Positions 7,112 through 15,356 of a DNA stretch of 32,979 nucleotides are shown piece by piece; within the stretch, counting starts at the first letter, position 1, and the number at the start of each line of letters is the position of its first letter. The notes beneath the pieces are model-generated. The model was not told the DNA's origin and ran no database searches. It saw nothing but the letters and a program-made list of their open reading frames with translations. A program made the translations under genes and the position numbers. This stretch comes from Acidobacteriota bacterium (GTDB lineage Bacteria > Acidobacteriota > Terriglobia > Acidiferrales > UBA7541), in assembly GCA_013287135.1 (NCBI GenBank), contig JABDEK010000043.1:1-32979 (forward strand), in the 5' to 3' direction.

Positions 7112-10100
7112 TCACCAGAACAACTTCAGCCCAAACTGGATTTGGCGGTTGGTCGTGCTTGTCAAGGTTATTGCACCCCCGAACGGAACCAAGGATCCAT
7201 CTGGATTCAAGATAGTACGATTCTCGTTCGGAGACGTGAAATTCGAGTGGTTAAAGGCATTGAAAAATTCCGCTCGGAACTGAGCTTTAAATGTCTCGTG
7301 AATGGGAACGTTCTTAAACAGAGAAAAGTCAAAAGCCACCAGCCCAGGACCAATCAGCGAGTTGCGTCCCGAATCACCCAAACGATTACTTGGGTTTGGA
7401 GCGGCGAAACATTGGAGCTTGACGTAGTCGTTCACATTGCCAGGATTTACAGCGGTCGCGCAGCCCGGCCCTGTAAGCCGATCGGGGTACTGATAGGGAT
7501 CGGTGCTGCCTTCGCCGAGCGGGTCTCCAGAAACAAGTACGGTAAATGGTGTGCCCGATTGCACCGTCAAAATGCCGCCCGTTTGCCAGTTGCCTAGGAT
7601 TGCTTTCGCTGGCGCCGAAAAGGAGCCTGGGGTGGGTATGTTCCAGTTGTAATTGATCGACAGAGCGTGCTTGATATCGGTGTCAGAGAGACCATGTATG
7701 CATTGGGTGCAGAACCAAAGAGGAGTGGAGATTGAATTCCGATACTGGTCGGGAGCGGTGCCACCCGATCCATCGTCAAGGCCTTTGGCAAACGTATACG
7801 AGCCTTCGATCAGAAACCCATGACTAAGGGTCTTGTTGATCTGGGCCTCGAACGCATTGTAAGTGTACTGCCCTTCCCAAAGCGCCAGATTAATCCGGCC
7901 CGCAAAGGGGTTAATGAGCGTTCCGGTTCCGGGCGTAGGCCACACTAGATCTTGGCGAGGGCCCGTGTATCTCAAGTAAGCATAGTTAAAATTGGGGTCC
8001 GAGGAAACTAGGTTAGTCGGAAGGACCATATTAGCATCCTGGTACTGATCCCACATGTGGACGCCGCGCGCACCTACATAGGCGACCGTGGCTGTTGTGC
8101 TTGGGGCAATTTGCCGCTGGATGCTGAGGTTCCACTGCCCGATGTAATTACGTTTAGGATTAAATTGCAACACGGAGTAAGTGTGCATACCTGAGATCTC
8201 GGAGAAAGCTCCGGTTGGAAAAGAACCAACTGGCAGATTACCCGAACTGCTAACATCGGCAAACGGATATGAGGAGTCTACCCCGGTTGTCAAACTGGCT
8301 AAGAGAGGTAGCTGGTCATAGAGTCCCACACCTGCACGAACGGAAGTCTTGCCGGTTTTGAACGGATCCCAGGCTACACCCAGTCTTGGCTCAAAATTCC
8401 ATTTTGATGGATTCTGCACATAAGGGCTTCCCAGAAAGGGATTCGGGGGAGCTCCGTCTAAGACTCTAAGGTTCGAAAGCTTGCCGTTAGTCTCGGTGAT
8501 AATGGATGCCATCTCATAACGCAGACCCAAGTTGATGGTAAGGTTCGAGCGAAAGTGAACGTCATCTTGGAAGTAAGTCCCGAAGACCGTCTGCCGCTGA
8601 TGTCGGGGACTCTCAGTGCCGGGCGTGTCGGTCTGAAACGAGGCCGGCATGTTCGTTAGGAAATCCGACAGAGAGTTGAAATTGAATACCCCGCCCGCTT
8701 GGCGCAGGCTCAATGAATTGTATTGGATCCGCTCCATGTTCGCGCCAAATTTCATCGAGTGAATTCCCTTGACGTAAAACAAGTTGTCATATGCCTGCCA
8801 CGAATTCCAACGCTCTGTGTTGGGAGGCACTGCGGAGAGACCTCCCGAGAATCCCGTTAGTGGCCCTATGTTGAGCTGACCCGCGGAGTCCCCGGGAACA
8901 AAACCCAAGGAGGTATCGGTCGTTGCTGGATTAATGGCCGTGGCGCTAACGGGGTCCCCAAGATTTTCGCGGTTAAATCCGAAACGTGCGGAATTGAGAA
9001 ACTGAGGACTGAACATGTGGTTCCATTCGATGGCAACGACTTGGCGCCGAGTGAGATTGTTAATGATTTTATTCTTGAACTCGTCATCCGATGACTGCGC
9101 TGTGTTGTCGAACATATACGTTGCGGAGATGCGATCTTTTATCGAAAATTCGTGATCCGCTCGGATGATGAAGAAATTCTCAGACGATATTAGGGGGTTC
9201 GGGAACTGGTATATTCCCGTATCGCCGCTGACGGGTCCGTTGGGCAAAGGATAAAATGCCTGCAAGAATGCAGCTGCCGCCGGGTCCACCGTCACCGTCC
9301 CGGTTGAAAGATTGCCTGCCCGCGCGGCCATCGACGGAACATTATCGATGACCTCCTGGCCCAAATTCTGTCTTATCCCCTCATAGTTACCGAAAATGAA
9401 GGTTTTATCTTTTTGAATAGGACCTCCGGCGGAGACCCCAAATTGGTTTTGTTCAAAGTTCGGGATTGTCGGTGGGTCAAAGTAATTTCGCGCATCAAGC
9501 GCGCTGTTGCGCACGAATTCGTAAGCATCTCCATGGAAACTGTTTGTCCCCGATTTGGTTATCGCGCTGATGACTCCACCCGAAACACGTCCATACTCGG
9601 CTGAATAGTTGGCCGTGAGGACGGAAAACTCCGCGACAGAATCAACACCCAAATTGCCGCCGAGTATGCTTCCCGGGCCGTTGTTCGAGTGGTCGCCGAA
9701 ATTGACGCCGTCGAGGAGGTAGGTGTTTTGGTTCGAGCGAGCGCCTGTGATGTTCAATTGTACCCCTAGACCGCGGTCCACCCTGTCGCCCGCATTGAGA
9801 GGTGGCTGGTCTTTCGCAAAATTGACGCCGGGCTGCAGAGTGGCCAAGTCGGTCCACGACCGGCCATTTAGAGGAAGTTCGGTAATCGTCGTCGTATCAT
9901 TGACGCCGCCCATGGCTGCATTGGCCAGATCCACGGTCGGAGGCGCGCTTGTAACGGTAACCGATTGGCTGGAGCTGCCTATCGTCAGGTTCAAATTCAG
10001 CACCAGCTCTTCTCCGACAGTTAAAACAATCCCCTTTCGGATTTCGGTCGCGAAGCCCTTCGCTGAAGCATCGAGGTCATAAGTACCAGCTTGCAGGTTC

Positions 10101-10339
10101 GGGATGACGTAAATGCCGTCCGAGTTCGTGACTCCATATGCACTAGTCCCGGTCGCTACATTTTTGAATGTAATAGTTGCACCAGGGATTACAGCCCCGG
10201 AGGGATCCACTACCTTACCTGATACGTTCGCTCCCACAACCTGGGCAGAAAGTTTAACCGGTAACACGAATCCGAGTAGAATTAGTGAAGCTATCGGAAG
10301 CTCCAAAATCCACCGCACGGTGCGTGATCGAGTCATCAT
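7112..10339 (-). CDS. TonB-dependent receptor, Oar-like, with carboxypeptidase-regulatory N-terminal domain
   Basis: 1075 aa. The start is the first of two adjacent ATGs, behind GGTGGAGGAG. The signal peptide spans about 1-33 ('VKLSAQ'). Residues 36-115 are a carboxypeptidase-regulatory domain ('VSGKVVDPSGAVIPGATITFKN', 'YVIPNLQAGTYDLDASAKGF'). The plug follows at about 130-260 ('ITELPLNGRSWTDLATLQPGVNF', 'LLDGVNFGDHSNNGPGS'). The remainder is a long beta-barrel ending 'FGLKLFW', whose terminal aromatic residue fits insertion by the BAM machinery. Such Oar-type receptors are outer-membrane importers or surface proteins expanded in Acidobacteriota; ligands are mostly unknown. It is upstream of the minus-strand block of exported propellers and hydrolases, which suggests that it takes up their substrate or product. 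A candidate promoter lies about 270 bp upstream. Confidence 0.93.
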   Translation of the reverse strand: MMTRSRTVRWILELPIASLILLGFVLPVKLSAQVVGANVSGKVVDPSGAVIPGATITFKNVATGTSAYGVTNSDGIYVIPNLQAGTYDLDASAKGFATEIRKGIVLTVGEELVLNLNLTIGSSSQSVTVTSAPPTVDLANAAMGGVNDTTTITELPLNGRSWTDLATLQPGVNFAKDQPPLNAGDRVDRGLGVQLNITGARSNQNTYLLDGVNFGDHSNNGPGSILGGNLGVDSVAEFSVLTANYSAEYGRVSGGVISAITKSGTNSFHGDAYEFVRNSALDARNYFDPPTIPNFEQNQFGVSAGGPIQKDKTFIFGNYEGIRQNLGQEVIDNVPSMAARAGNLSTGTVTVDPAAAAFLQAFYPLPNGPVSGDTGIYQFPNPLISSENFFIIRADHEFSIKDRISATYMFDNTAQSSDDEFKNKIINNLTRRQVVAIEWNHMFSPQFLNSARFGFNRENLGDPVSATAINPATTDTSLGFVPGDSAGQLNIGPLTGFSGGLSAVPPNTERWNSWQAYDNLFYVKGIHSMKFGANMERIQYNSLSLRQAGGVFNFNSLSDFLTNMPASFQTDTPGTESPRHQRQTVFGTYFQDDVHFRSNLTINLGLRYEMASIITETNGKLSNLRVLDGAPPNPFLGSPYVQNPSKWNFEPRLGVAWDPFKTGKTSVRAGVGLYDQLPLLASLTTGVDSSYPFADVSSSGNLPVGSFPTGAFSEISGMHTYSVLQFNPKRNYIGQWNLSIQRQIAPSTTATVAYVGARGVHMWDQYQDANMVLPTNLVSSDPNFNYAYLRYTGPRQDLVWPTPGTGTLINPFAGRINLALWEGQYTYNAFEAQINKTLSHGFLIEGSYTFAKGLDDGSGGTAPDQYRNSISTPLWFCTQCIHGLSDTDIKHALSINYNWNIPTPGSFSAPAKAILGNWQTGGILTVQSGTPFTVLVSGDPLGEGSTDPYQYPDRLTGPGCATAVNPGNVNDYVKLQCFAAPNPSNRLGDSGRNSLIGPGLVAFDFSLFKNVPIHETFKAQFRAEFFNAFNHSNFTSPNENRTILNPDGSLVPFGGAITLTSTTNRQIQFGLKLFW

Positions 10340-10612
10340 CGTCGGGCTCCTCCACCGAGATATCTCCCTTTGAGAGCTCTAACACCAAGCCAGATTTGCT
10401 TTCGACTAACCATTCGGAACCAATAGACTGCCTCTTCCATGGGGAGACGTAGCGACTTGCAATTTTTTAGTGTGGCTCATTCCCGGCTGTGCCGGTGACA
10501 CTTGAGGTTGGAGCGGCGATTCTGAACACTGATGAGTAGTTGCTTGTGAAAACGGAAGACCGTCGCACTGCATAAGACTCCTGACGTAGAACTTTTTCTG
10601 GATCCCGGATCC

Positions 10613-10624
10613 TTGTATATTCAA
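10613..10624. promoter_or_regulatory. Imperfect palindrome TTGTATATTCAA, possible GntR operator
   Basis: Ten of its 12 bases agree with its own reverse complement. It covers the predicted -10 element of the TonB-receptor promoter, a position suited to repression. FCD-subfamily GntR proteins often bind short palindromes of the TTGTATACAA type, and a GntR/FCD gene is the next gene at 11143-11808. The assignment is inference from position and form. Confidence 0.35.
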
Positions 10625-10640
10625 CGTCGCCCTTTGTCAA
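10614..10640 (-). promoter_or_regulatory. Candidate sigma-70 promoter for the TonB-dependent receptor at 7112-10339
   Basis: On the minus strand TTGACA (10640-10635) is followed after 15 nt by TATACA (10619-10614), or after 17 nt by TACAAG. An AT-rich stretch lies just upstream of the -35. The -35 is perfect and the -10 is fair. It points toward the receptor start about 275 bp away. Confidence 0.42.
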
Positions 10641-11142
10641 TTAAAATATTTCTCATCTGTCACGACGTGGATAGCGGCGGATCAGCAGGGGCTATCGCGA
10701 GCGAGGGAAATTGATGAAAGTGGGTTCTGCCCGAGATCAGGAGCCACTACGCCGATTCTTGGCCCACTTCGGCGGCTGAGCAGTCCGGGGGGCTTCTCTC
10801 GTAGCCAACTTGAAAATGCCGCGGAAATAGGTGGGCAAGACGGCTGTGGAAGTTTCAGTGTAGTGCGTGAAGTATGTCCAGACTTAGCGCGGCCTTCTCA
10901 CCATTTGCCTGTCGGCAGGATCGAGGCCAGGCCCGCACTTGATTGCCATGATCGCTGGATACCACTAGGCGCATCTGGCACCTTTTGCCACATAGAATGG
11001 TACTGCATCGAAATTTTCGCATGGACTTATGACCTCTTCGGCTTTATCGCTGATAAAAAAGCTAGTCGTCAGTTCCCGGGTAGTTTAGTTGCGAGAGGAA
11101 GTAAGGTCGCTACGCCTACCGTGATAAAGGATCGAAGTAATA

Positions 11143-11808
11143 CTAGGACTTCAGGTGTCGCATGTTCCAACGAGCCTTTTTGCGAGTTAGAGCTGCTCGA
11201 ATATGGGCAGATGCAAGGGTTCTCGCGCGGGCGACTTGTCGTCTCAAGATCGCATCGACAATGCGGGCATGCTCGTCCCAGGAGTGTTTCTGGAAACTGT
11301 CCATTGACAGGTCTGCAATCATTGCGCGGTAGATATGATTCCACTGAGTCTCCATTACCTCTAATACCACCCGATTTTCAGATGCACGGTACAGTTCGTT
11401 GTGAAAAGCTTGGTCAAGCTCAATTAGCCGGTCTACTGAGCTAGACCCAACGGATTTGCGTCCGCTAGCGAGAATCCTGCGCAATCTTCTTGCATCGAAA
11501 TCCTTCCGTGCCGCTACCAACGCGGCAACATATCCCTCGACTACCTCGCGAAACCCATAAATCTCCGTGATGAACTGATCGTCTACAGGCGCAACAATTA
11601 CACTACGTCCGACGATGTTCACCAATCCCTCTTGCTCCAACAGGACAAGAGCTTTGCGGACGGGTTCTCGGGAAACTCCAAGCTTAGCCGCGAGTTTTTC
11701 CTGATGGATAGGGCTTCCGGGCGGCAAGTTTCCGGTAAGGATTGCAGTTCGGATTTCAGTGACCGCTCGCTTCGAGATCGTGGGGGCCCTGGTCAGCGCT
11801 CTCATCAA
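11143..11808 (-). CDS. GntR-family transcriptional regulator, FCD subfamily
   Basis: 221 aa, starting at the first of two adjacent ATGs behind GAGGTGG. Residues about 10-75 are the GntR winged helix-turn-helix ('AVTEIRTAILTGNLPPGSPIHQ', 'LAAKLGVSREPVRKALVLLEQEGLV'). Residues about 85-210 are the all-helical FCD effector domain. Its typical metal-site residues are present: Asp and His in 'LDQAFHNEL', His in 'DEHARIVDAI' and His in 'ASAHIRAAL'. Members sense small organic acids or amino-acid derivatives and usually repress nearby catabolic genes. The nearest possible targets are the TonB-dependent receptor downstream, whose promoter carries a palindrome at 10613-10624, and the VOC and ACMSD-like genes upstream on the same strand. 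The effector is unknown. Confidence 0.92.
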   Translation of the reverse strand: MMRALTRAPTISKRAVTEIRTAILTGNLPPGSPIHQEKLAAKLGVSREPVRKALVLLEQEGLVNIVGRSVIVAPVDDQFITEIYGFREVVEGYVAALVAARKDFDARRLRRILASGRKSVGSSSVDRLIELDQAFHNELYRASENRVVLEVMETQWNHIYRAMIADLSMDSFQKHSWDEHARIVDAILRRQVARARTLASAHIRAALTRKKARWNMRHLKS

Positions 11809-12209
11809 CTTACCACCTCGTATCGACTCTAAGTAAGTATGAAGGATCTGAAGTCATAACAAAAATATGCAAGCCCGACAGAATTGTTCACGAGCGTATC
11901 CGAAAATTGCAACACTCGAAGGACTGCACGTTACGACAATCGATCTCTTGAGTCAACGGCTTCTCGGAGTAGCTTGGGAAAGGAACGGACTCAAGCAGTG
12001 ATGTACGGCCTCGAGTTCACGGTAGTCTTTGAATTTAACGGCCGCACGCAAACCGAGAAAGTTCCATTGAACTGTGAGAAGAACCTGCTCGAGGGACATC
12101 CGACAGCCGCAATACCAATATAGGAGCAGGCTCGCTCGACACCACCTGGTCGCGCTTTACGCCGCGACAGAAGGCTGTAGGAGCGCGATTCCCCAATTCT
12201 CGCAAACCT
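11809..12209. other. Intergenic region, 401 bp, no gene supported
   Basis: This lies between the VOC gene stop and the GntR start on the minus strand. A plus-strand frame of 79 codons (11884-12123) has no ribosome site and no recognisable motif. A GC-rich 6-bp inverted repeat with an 8-nt loop at 12149-12168 follows the VOC stop by about 40 bp on the minus strand, but no T-run follows. Confidence 0.4.
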
Positions 12210-13067
12210 TCACAACTTGTTCAGCCCTTCGGTTAGCTCGATGGATGTTCCCCAAGGATCGACGAGTTCTGCGCTCGCGTAACTCTCGCGGCGCGTCTTG
12301 CTATACGGTAGGTCGAACGTCACGCCGCTCGCTTCTAGCTTCTTGCAAAACAACTCCAGATTCTTCACTTCGAATCCGATGTGATCCACCGCTCGTCCTT
12401 TGGTTGGTGCGGGTGAATCGGGAGACTTCGAAAACTTCAGTTCCACACCTGGAATGTTGTCGGCCCTAACCGCGTCGGATGAGGCGCTAACGGGATCCAC
12501 AAATGCTTTAGCTCCAAAAGTCTTAGCGTACCAGGCTTGTATTTCTGCCAAGGAAGATTCGGGCACAAAGAAGTGGATATGGTCGCTCGCGATTGAGCCG
12601 AGGAGGGGCGATGGCGCCGGTACTTCTGACGTACCTATCGCCGCAGTGCTCCTCGTCGAATCTAGAATCTCGACTTTCACACCGTCCGGAGAGTAAACGT
12701 TTCCCCAGGTCGATTTTCTTCTGGTCCCAGTATTGGAGTCCATTTTCACACCCGCGGCCCTCAAGTTCGCTACGAGTTCCTCACCGTTCGGCACGTGGAA
12801 CCCGATGTGATCCACGACTGTCCCAGTAGTGCCGCCGGAAGGCTCGCCCGTCCTTAAAAAAATCAAGACACCAGGGAATTTGATGACATCGACCCCGTCC
12901 ACCTTAAGGGGTATGCCCCCCATGAGTATCCAGAACCTCTCCGTAGTCTCCACGTCGCGAACAATTGTAAATACCTGACCCATCGAAACACCCATCTCGT
13001 TCGGGGAATGCAATTGCGCCGAAGGCCACAACACGACGAGACTTAGAATCGAAACAAGAGTCATCAT
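12210..13067 (-). CDS. Exported two-domain VOC (glyoxalase/dioxygenase-fold) protein
   Basis: 285 aa. The start is the first of two adjacent ATGs behind GAGGAG. Residues 1-18 are hydrophobic and end 'WPSAQ', resembling a signal peptide, though without N-terminal basic residues. Two vicinal-oxygen-chelate halves follow. The first spans about 28-137 ('VVDHIGFHV', His87; 'GVKVEIL', Glu133). The second spans about 158-280 ('SDHIHFFV', His163; 'AVDHIGFEV', His229; 'GTSIELTEG', Glu277). In the first half the usual first metal-ligand His is replaced by Phe33 ('QVFTIV'). The fold includes glyoxalase I, extradiol dioxygenases and fosfomycin-resistance enzymes; the activity cannot be chosen here. Export would be unusual for this fold. 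It lies between the GntR regulator and the ACMSD-like amidohydrolase on one strand. Confidence 0.85.
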   Translation of the reverse strand: MMTLVSILSLVVLWPSAQLHSPNEMGVSMGQVFTIVRDVETTERFWILMGGIPLKVDGVDVIKFPGVLIFLRTGEPSGGTTGTVVDHIGFHVPNGEELVANLRAAGVKMDSNTGTRRKSTWGNVYSPDGVKVEILDSTRSTAAIGTSEVPAPSPLLGSIASDHIHFFVPESSLAEIQAWYAKTFGAKAFVDPVSASSDAVRADNIPGVELKFSKSPDSPAPTKGRAVDHIGFEVKNLELFCKKLEASGVTFDLPYSKTRRESYASAELVDPWGTSIELTEGLNKL

Positions 13068-13563
13068 AAATCGCTCCTCAGTTGCGACGGAATCGCGGTT
13101 TGTCTTCTTGATCCGTAATCTACACGCGATCTTCGTTGGTATGCAATGGCCCGCGATGTTTTTAGAGTGCGGAGCCTTTCCGACCGCGGCATAGTCTCAA
13201 AAACCAAAGACCGGCGCTTCTCCCGCCCATTGCTAAGACCCTTTTTCTACGATATTTGCCCGTTGCATCCTCTCTCGCAAAATCCGATTGCTCGAGGCAC
13301 GCGATGCAGCAACCCCGCAGTTGGAGAACCGGCGAGTGCGACTCAACCGCGCCCAATACAGGAGGGCTAAATTCAAAGACTTGAGCCGACAGTCTGGGGA
13401 AGTATTAGTCCGCGGTCCCAAAAGGGCATTCTCCCCGAGCGAAGCCACGCAGTTCAGAGGTAGGGAACGTGCCGCCGAAGATTGAGGCACCAACATGGCA
13501 AGTCGCACGCGTAAAGCAGATTTTCGTGACCTCGTCGGCTCTATTTCCTCGGAAGTAAGGATG
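13068..13563. other. Intergenic region, 496 bp, no gene supported
   Basis: This lies between the ACMSD-like gene stop and the VOC start. Three overlapping frames on both strands (65-130 codons) are Arg/Ser-rich, lack ribosome sites and show no family motif; one runs into the 3' end of the amidohydrolase gene. A weak palindrome-like TTGGTATGCAA occurs about 70 bp before the VOC start, but it is too short to call. Confidence 0.4.
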
Positions 13564-14658
13564 CTAAGAGATTCGAAGTAGTTTGGCTGCATTGTCACCC
13601 AGGATCGCCATCTGATCGGCGTCACTCAATCCGGGTACGCCCAAAACTGAATCAACTTCGCGAGAATCACCCATGTGCGGAAAACCTACGTCATACGGAA
13701 AATCTGTGCCTAATAAAACATGGCTGGCGCCGACTTCCGTTACCAGGTGCCGCAAGCCCTCTGCCGTAAAAACAATCGAATCACAATACAGTTGTTGCTT
13801 GAAGTATTCACTGGGTGGCTTCTTCTCAATCGGTTTGCAGGCCTCGCTGACCTCTGCACAGTGATTGGAACGGCCAAGATAGGAGCCCAGAAATCCCCCA
13901 CCGTGCGCACCGCAGATCTTAATTCCAGGATAACGATCCAGGGTTCCCTCAAATATCAAATGAGAGAGCGCCAGCGTCGTCTCCAACGGATGGCCGACCA
14001 CGTTATCCAAAAATCCGTTGCCCGGAAAACGCGGTTGCACTCCCACGACGCTTTGAGGGTGAATGAAAATCAGGATCCCAAGATCCTCGGCCTTCGCCCA
14101 GAACGGCTCAAACTTTGGGGCTGATAGTTGGTCTCCGTTCACGCTGGCATCAATCTCAAATCCTCGCATGCCTAGAGTCTTGACAGCATAGTCCATCTGC
14201 TGCACCGCCAAATCAGGATGCTGCAACGAGACCGCCCCCAGTCCAACGAAACGATCCGGGTGATTGGCACACATCCTGGCGATTTGTTCGTTTTGACGCT
14301 GAACGATCCTGCTGGCTAAGTCGAGGTCCGCCCCGTAGTTATAGCTCGGAGTGACGCACACGGCTTGCACATCTATTCCATGTGCGTCCATATGTTGCAA
14401 CCGAGACTCCAAATCGGTTGTGTTGAGCATTGGCGTTGTAGGGGGAGCCCCCTTGATTAGATCGTTGATCGCTACGTAGCAGTGGCTGTGAATGTCCACT
14501 GTCCGGGTGCGGCGGCCGCCTACCATGATGTGACGTCGTTCACCCTTTCCGCCAGGCTGTTGCGCTCTGTCCATGGTGTTCCCGAGCCCGCATCCCACGA
14601 AGAAGATCTCGGTCGTTGCGCTTACTAGATTTTTCAGAAATTCTCTGCGATTCGACAT
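13564..14658 (-). CDS. Tat-exported amidohydrolase, ACMSD/amidohydrolase-2 family
   Basis: 364 aa. The ATG at 14658 follows AGGAG. The N-terminus 'NRREFLKNLV' is a twin-arginine signal; Cys23 in 'FFVGCG' could be a lipobox cysteine, so the protein may be a Tat lipoprotein. The catalytic barrel shows 'VDIHSHCY' (His57, His59), 'IFIHPQ' (His200), 'CGAHGGGF' (His252) and 'LLGTDFPYD' (Asp319). This is the mononuclear metal site of 2-amino-3-carboxymuconate-6-semialdehyde decarboxylase and related decarboxylases/hydrolases. Intracellular members decarboxylate aromatic or muconate-type acids; the exported acidobacterial versions have no known substrate. The next gene on this strand is the VOC gene, 496 bp downstream. 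Confidence 0.9.
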   Translation of the reverse strand: MSNRREFLKNLVSATTEIFFVGCGLGNTMDRAQQPGGKGERRHIMVGGRRTRTVDIHSHCYVAINDLIKGAPPTTPMLNTTDLESRLQHMDAHGIDVQAVCVTPSYNYGADLDLASRIVQRQNEQIARMCANHPDRFVGLGAVSLQHPDLAVQQMDYAVKTLGMRGFEIDASVNGDQLSAPKFEPFWAKAEDLGILIFIHPQSVVGVQPRFPGNGFLDNVVGHPLETTLALSHLIFEGTLDRYPGIKICGAHGGGFLGSYLGRSNHCAEVSEACKPIEKKPPSEYFKQQLYCDSIVFTAEGLRHLVTEVGASHVLLGTDFPYDVGFPHMGDSREVDSVLGVPGLSDADQMAILGDNAAKLLRIS

Positions 14659-15356
14659 GTATTCTCCTGTTGAAATGGGACCTGACCGAGATTTCCATGT
14701 TGATTCTTCCGAGAGCCCGTAATATACGCTTGACAGATCTCACTTGGAAGGTCAGAGCGGTTCCCGTGTCCGACTGAGCCACAGCGATCTGTCTCGCCTC
14801 GATTTGCCAAGGCGAATAAAACATTAAAAAGGTTAGAATTTCAGCGAGGCGGCCAAAGGGTAAAAGGCAGAGTGCGGACACTTTCCCGACGCCACATGTG
14901 ACGACATGCTGAACTCTGGGCGACCACTTCAAATACGATTTACGTCCGACAATTGTCGGCTACTTCAGCGAGCTTATGAAACTGCTTCCAGTGGATCTGA
15001 TAACACTGACACTCGGACTAGGAAGACTTCTGCCCAGTTATCGACAGCCCGGCGATCTCTTAAGTCCGGGAATTGACGGGCTTCGGAAAATCGAGTCAAA
15101 AGGTGGTTGCTTGGGAAAAGTAAATGCGGTAAATGTCTGTGTCTGCGAATGTCCCAGAAACCAACACCGATTCATAACCGCATGCTTCGGATGTGAGTGT
15201 AAACATGCATTTAGCGAGTCCCTTGTGCGATTCCGTTCAGCTGGGATTCATCTGAATAAGCGTTGAAGTCATGTTTCTCGTATAGCAAAGGTTGTGCGGC
15301 TGTTGTACCGATGACCCAAACATCTCTCAACCTGAGATAGTTTGAACGGGGGAAAA
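14659..15356. other. Divergent intergenic region, 698 bp
   Basis: This separates the minus-strand ACMSD-like gene from the plus-strand dehydrogenase and should carry promoters for both. On the minus strand TATATT (14726-14721), 17 nt from a weak TTCCAA, is a possible promoter for the amidohydrolase. A plus-strand frame of 96 codons (14976-15266) has several Cys residues but no ribosome site and no family resemblance, so it is not called. Confidence 0.4.

Larger units (their letters stand above)
10340..11142. other. Long intergenic region, 803 bp, upstream of TonB-dependent receptor
   Basis: No convincing gene was found. A 72-codon frame (10624-10406, minus) and a 193-codon plus-strand frame (from 10863, running into the GntR gene) lack ribosome sites and recognisable motifs. 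The region contains a promoter candidate at 10614-10640 with an overlapping imperfect palindrome, so the receptor mRNA would have a leader of about 270 nt. A GC-rich 5-bp stem with a 3-nt loop occurs in that leader at 10483-10495. The part from 10660 to 11142 is unexplained. Confidence 0.45.

Noticed and set aside
10863..11444. Plus-strand frame of 193 codons
   Set aside because: It overlaps the well-supported GntR gene on the opposite strand by about 300 bp, has no ribosome site and no family motif.
11884..12123. Plus-strand frame of 79 codons
   Set aside because: No ribosome site and no motif; probably chance.
12149..12168. GC-rich 6-bp hairpin after the VOC gene
   Set aside because: No T-run on either side, so it does not qualify as an intrinsic terminator.
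13233..13625. Minus-strand frame of 130 codons
   Set aside because: It overlaps the 3' end of the ACMSD-like gene in another frame, is Arg/Ser-rich and resembles no family.
14976..15266. Cys-containing plus-strand frame of 96 codons in a divergent spacer
   Set aside because: No ribosome site, irregular composition and no recognisable zinc-binding pattern.
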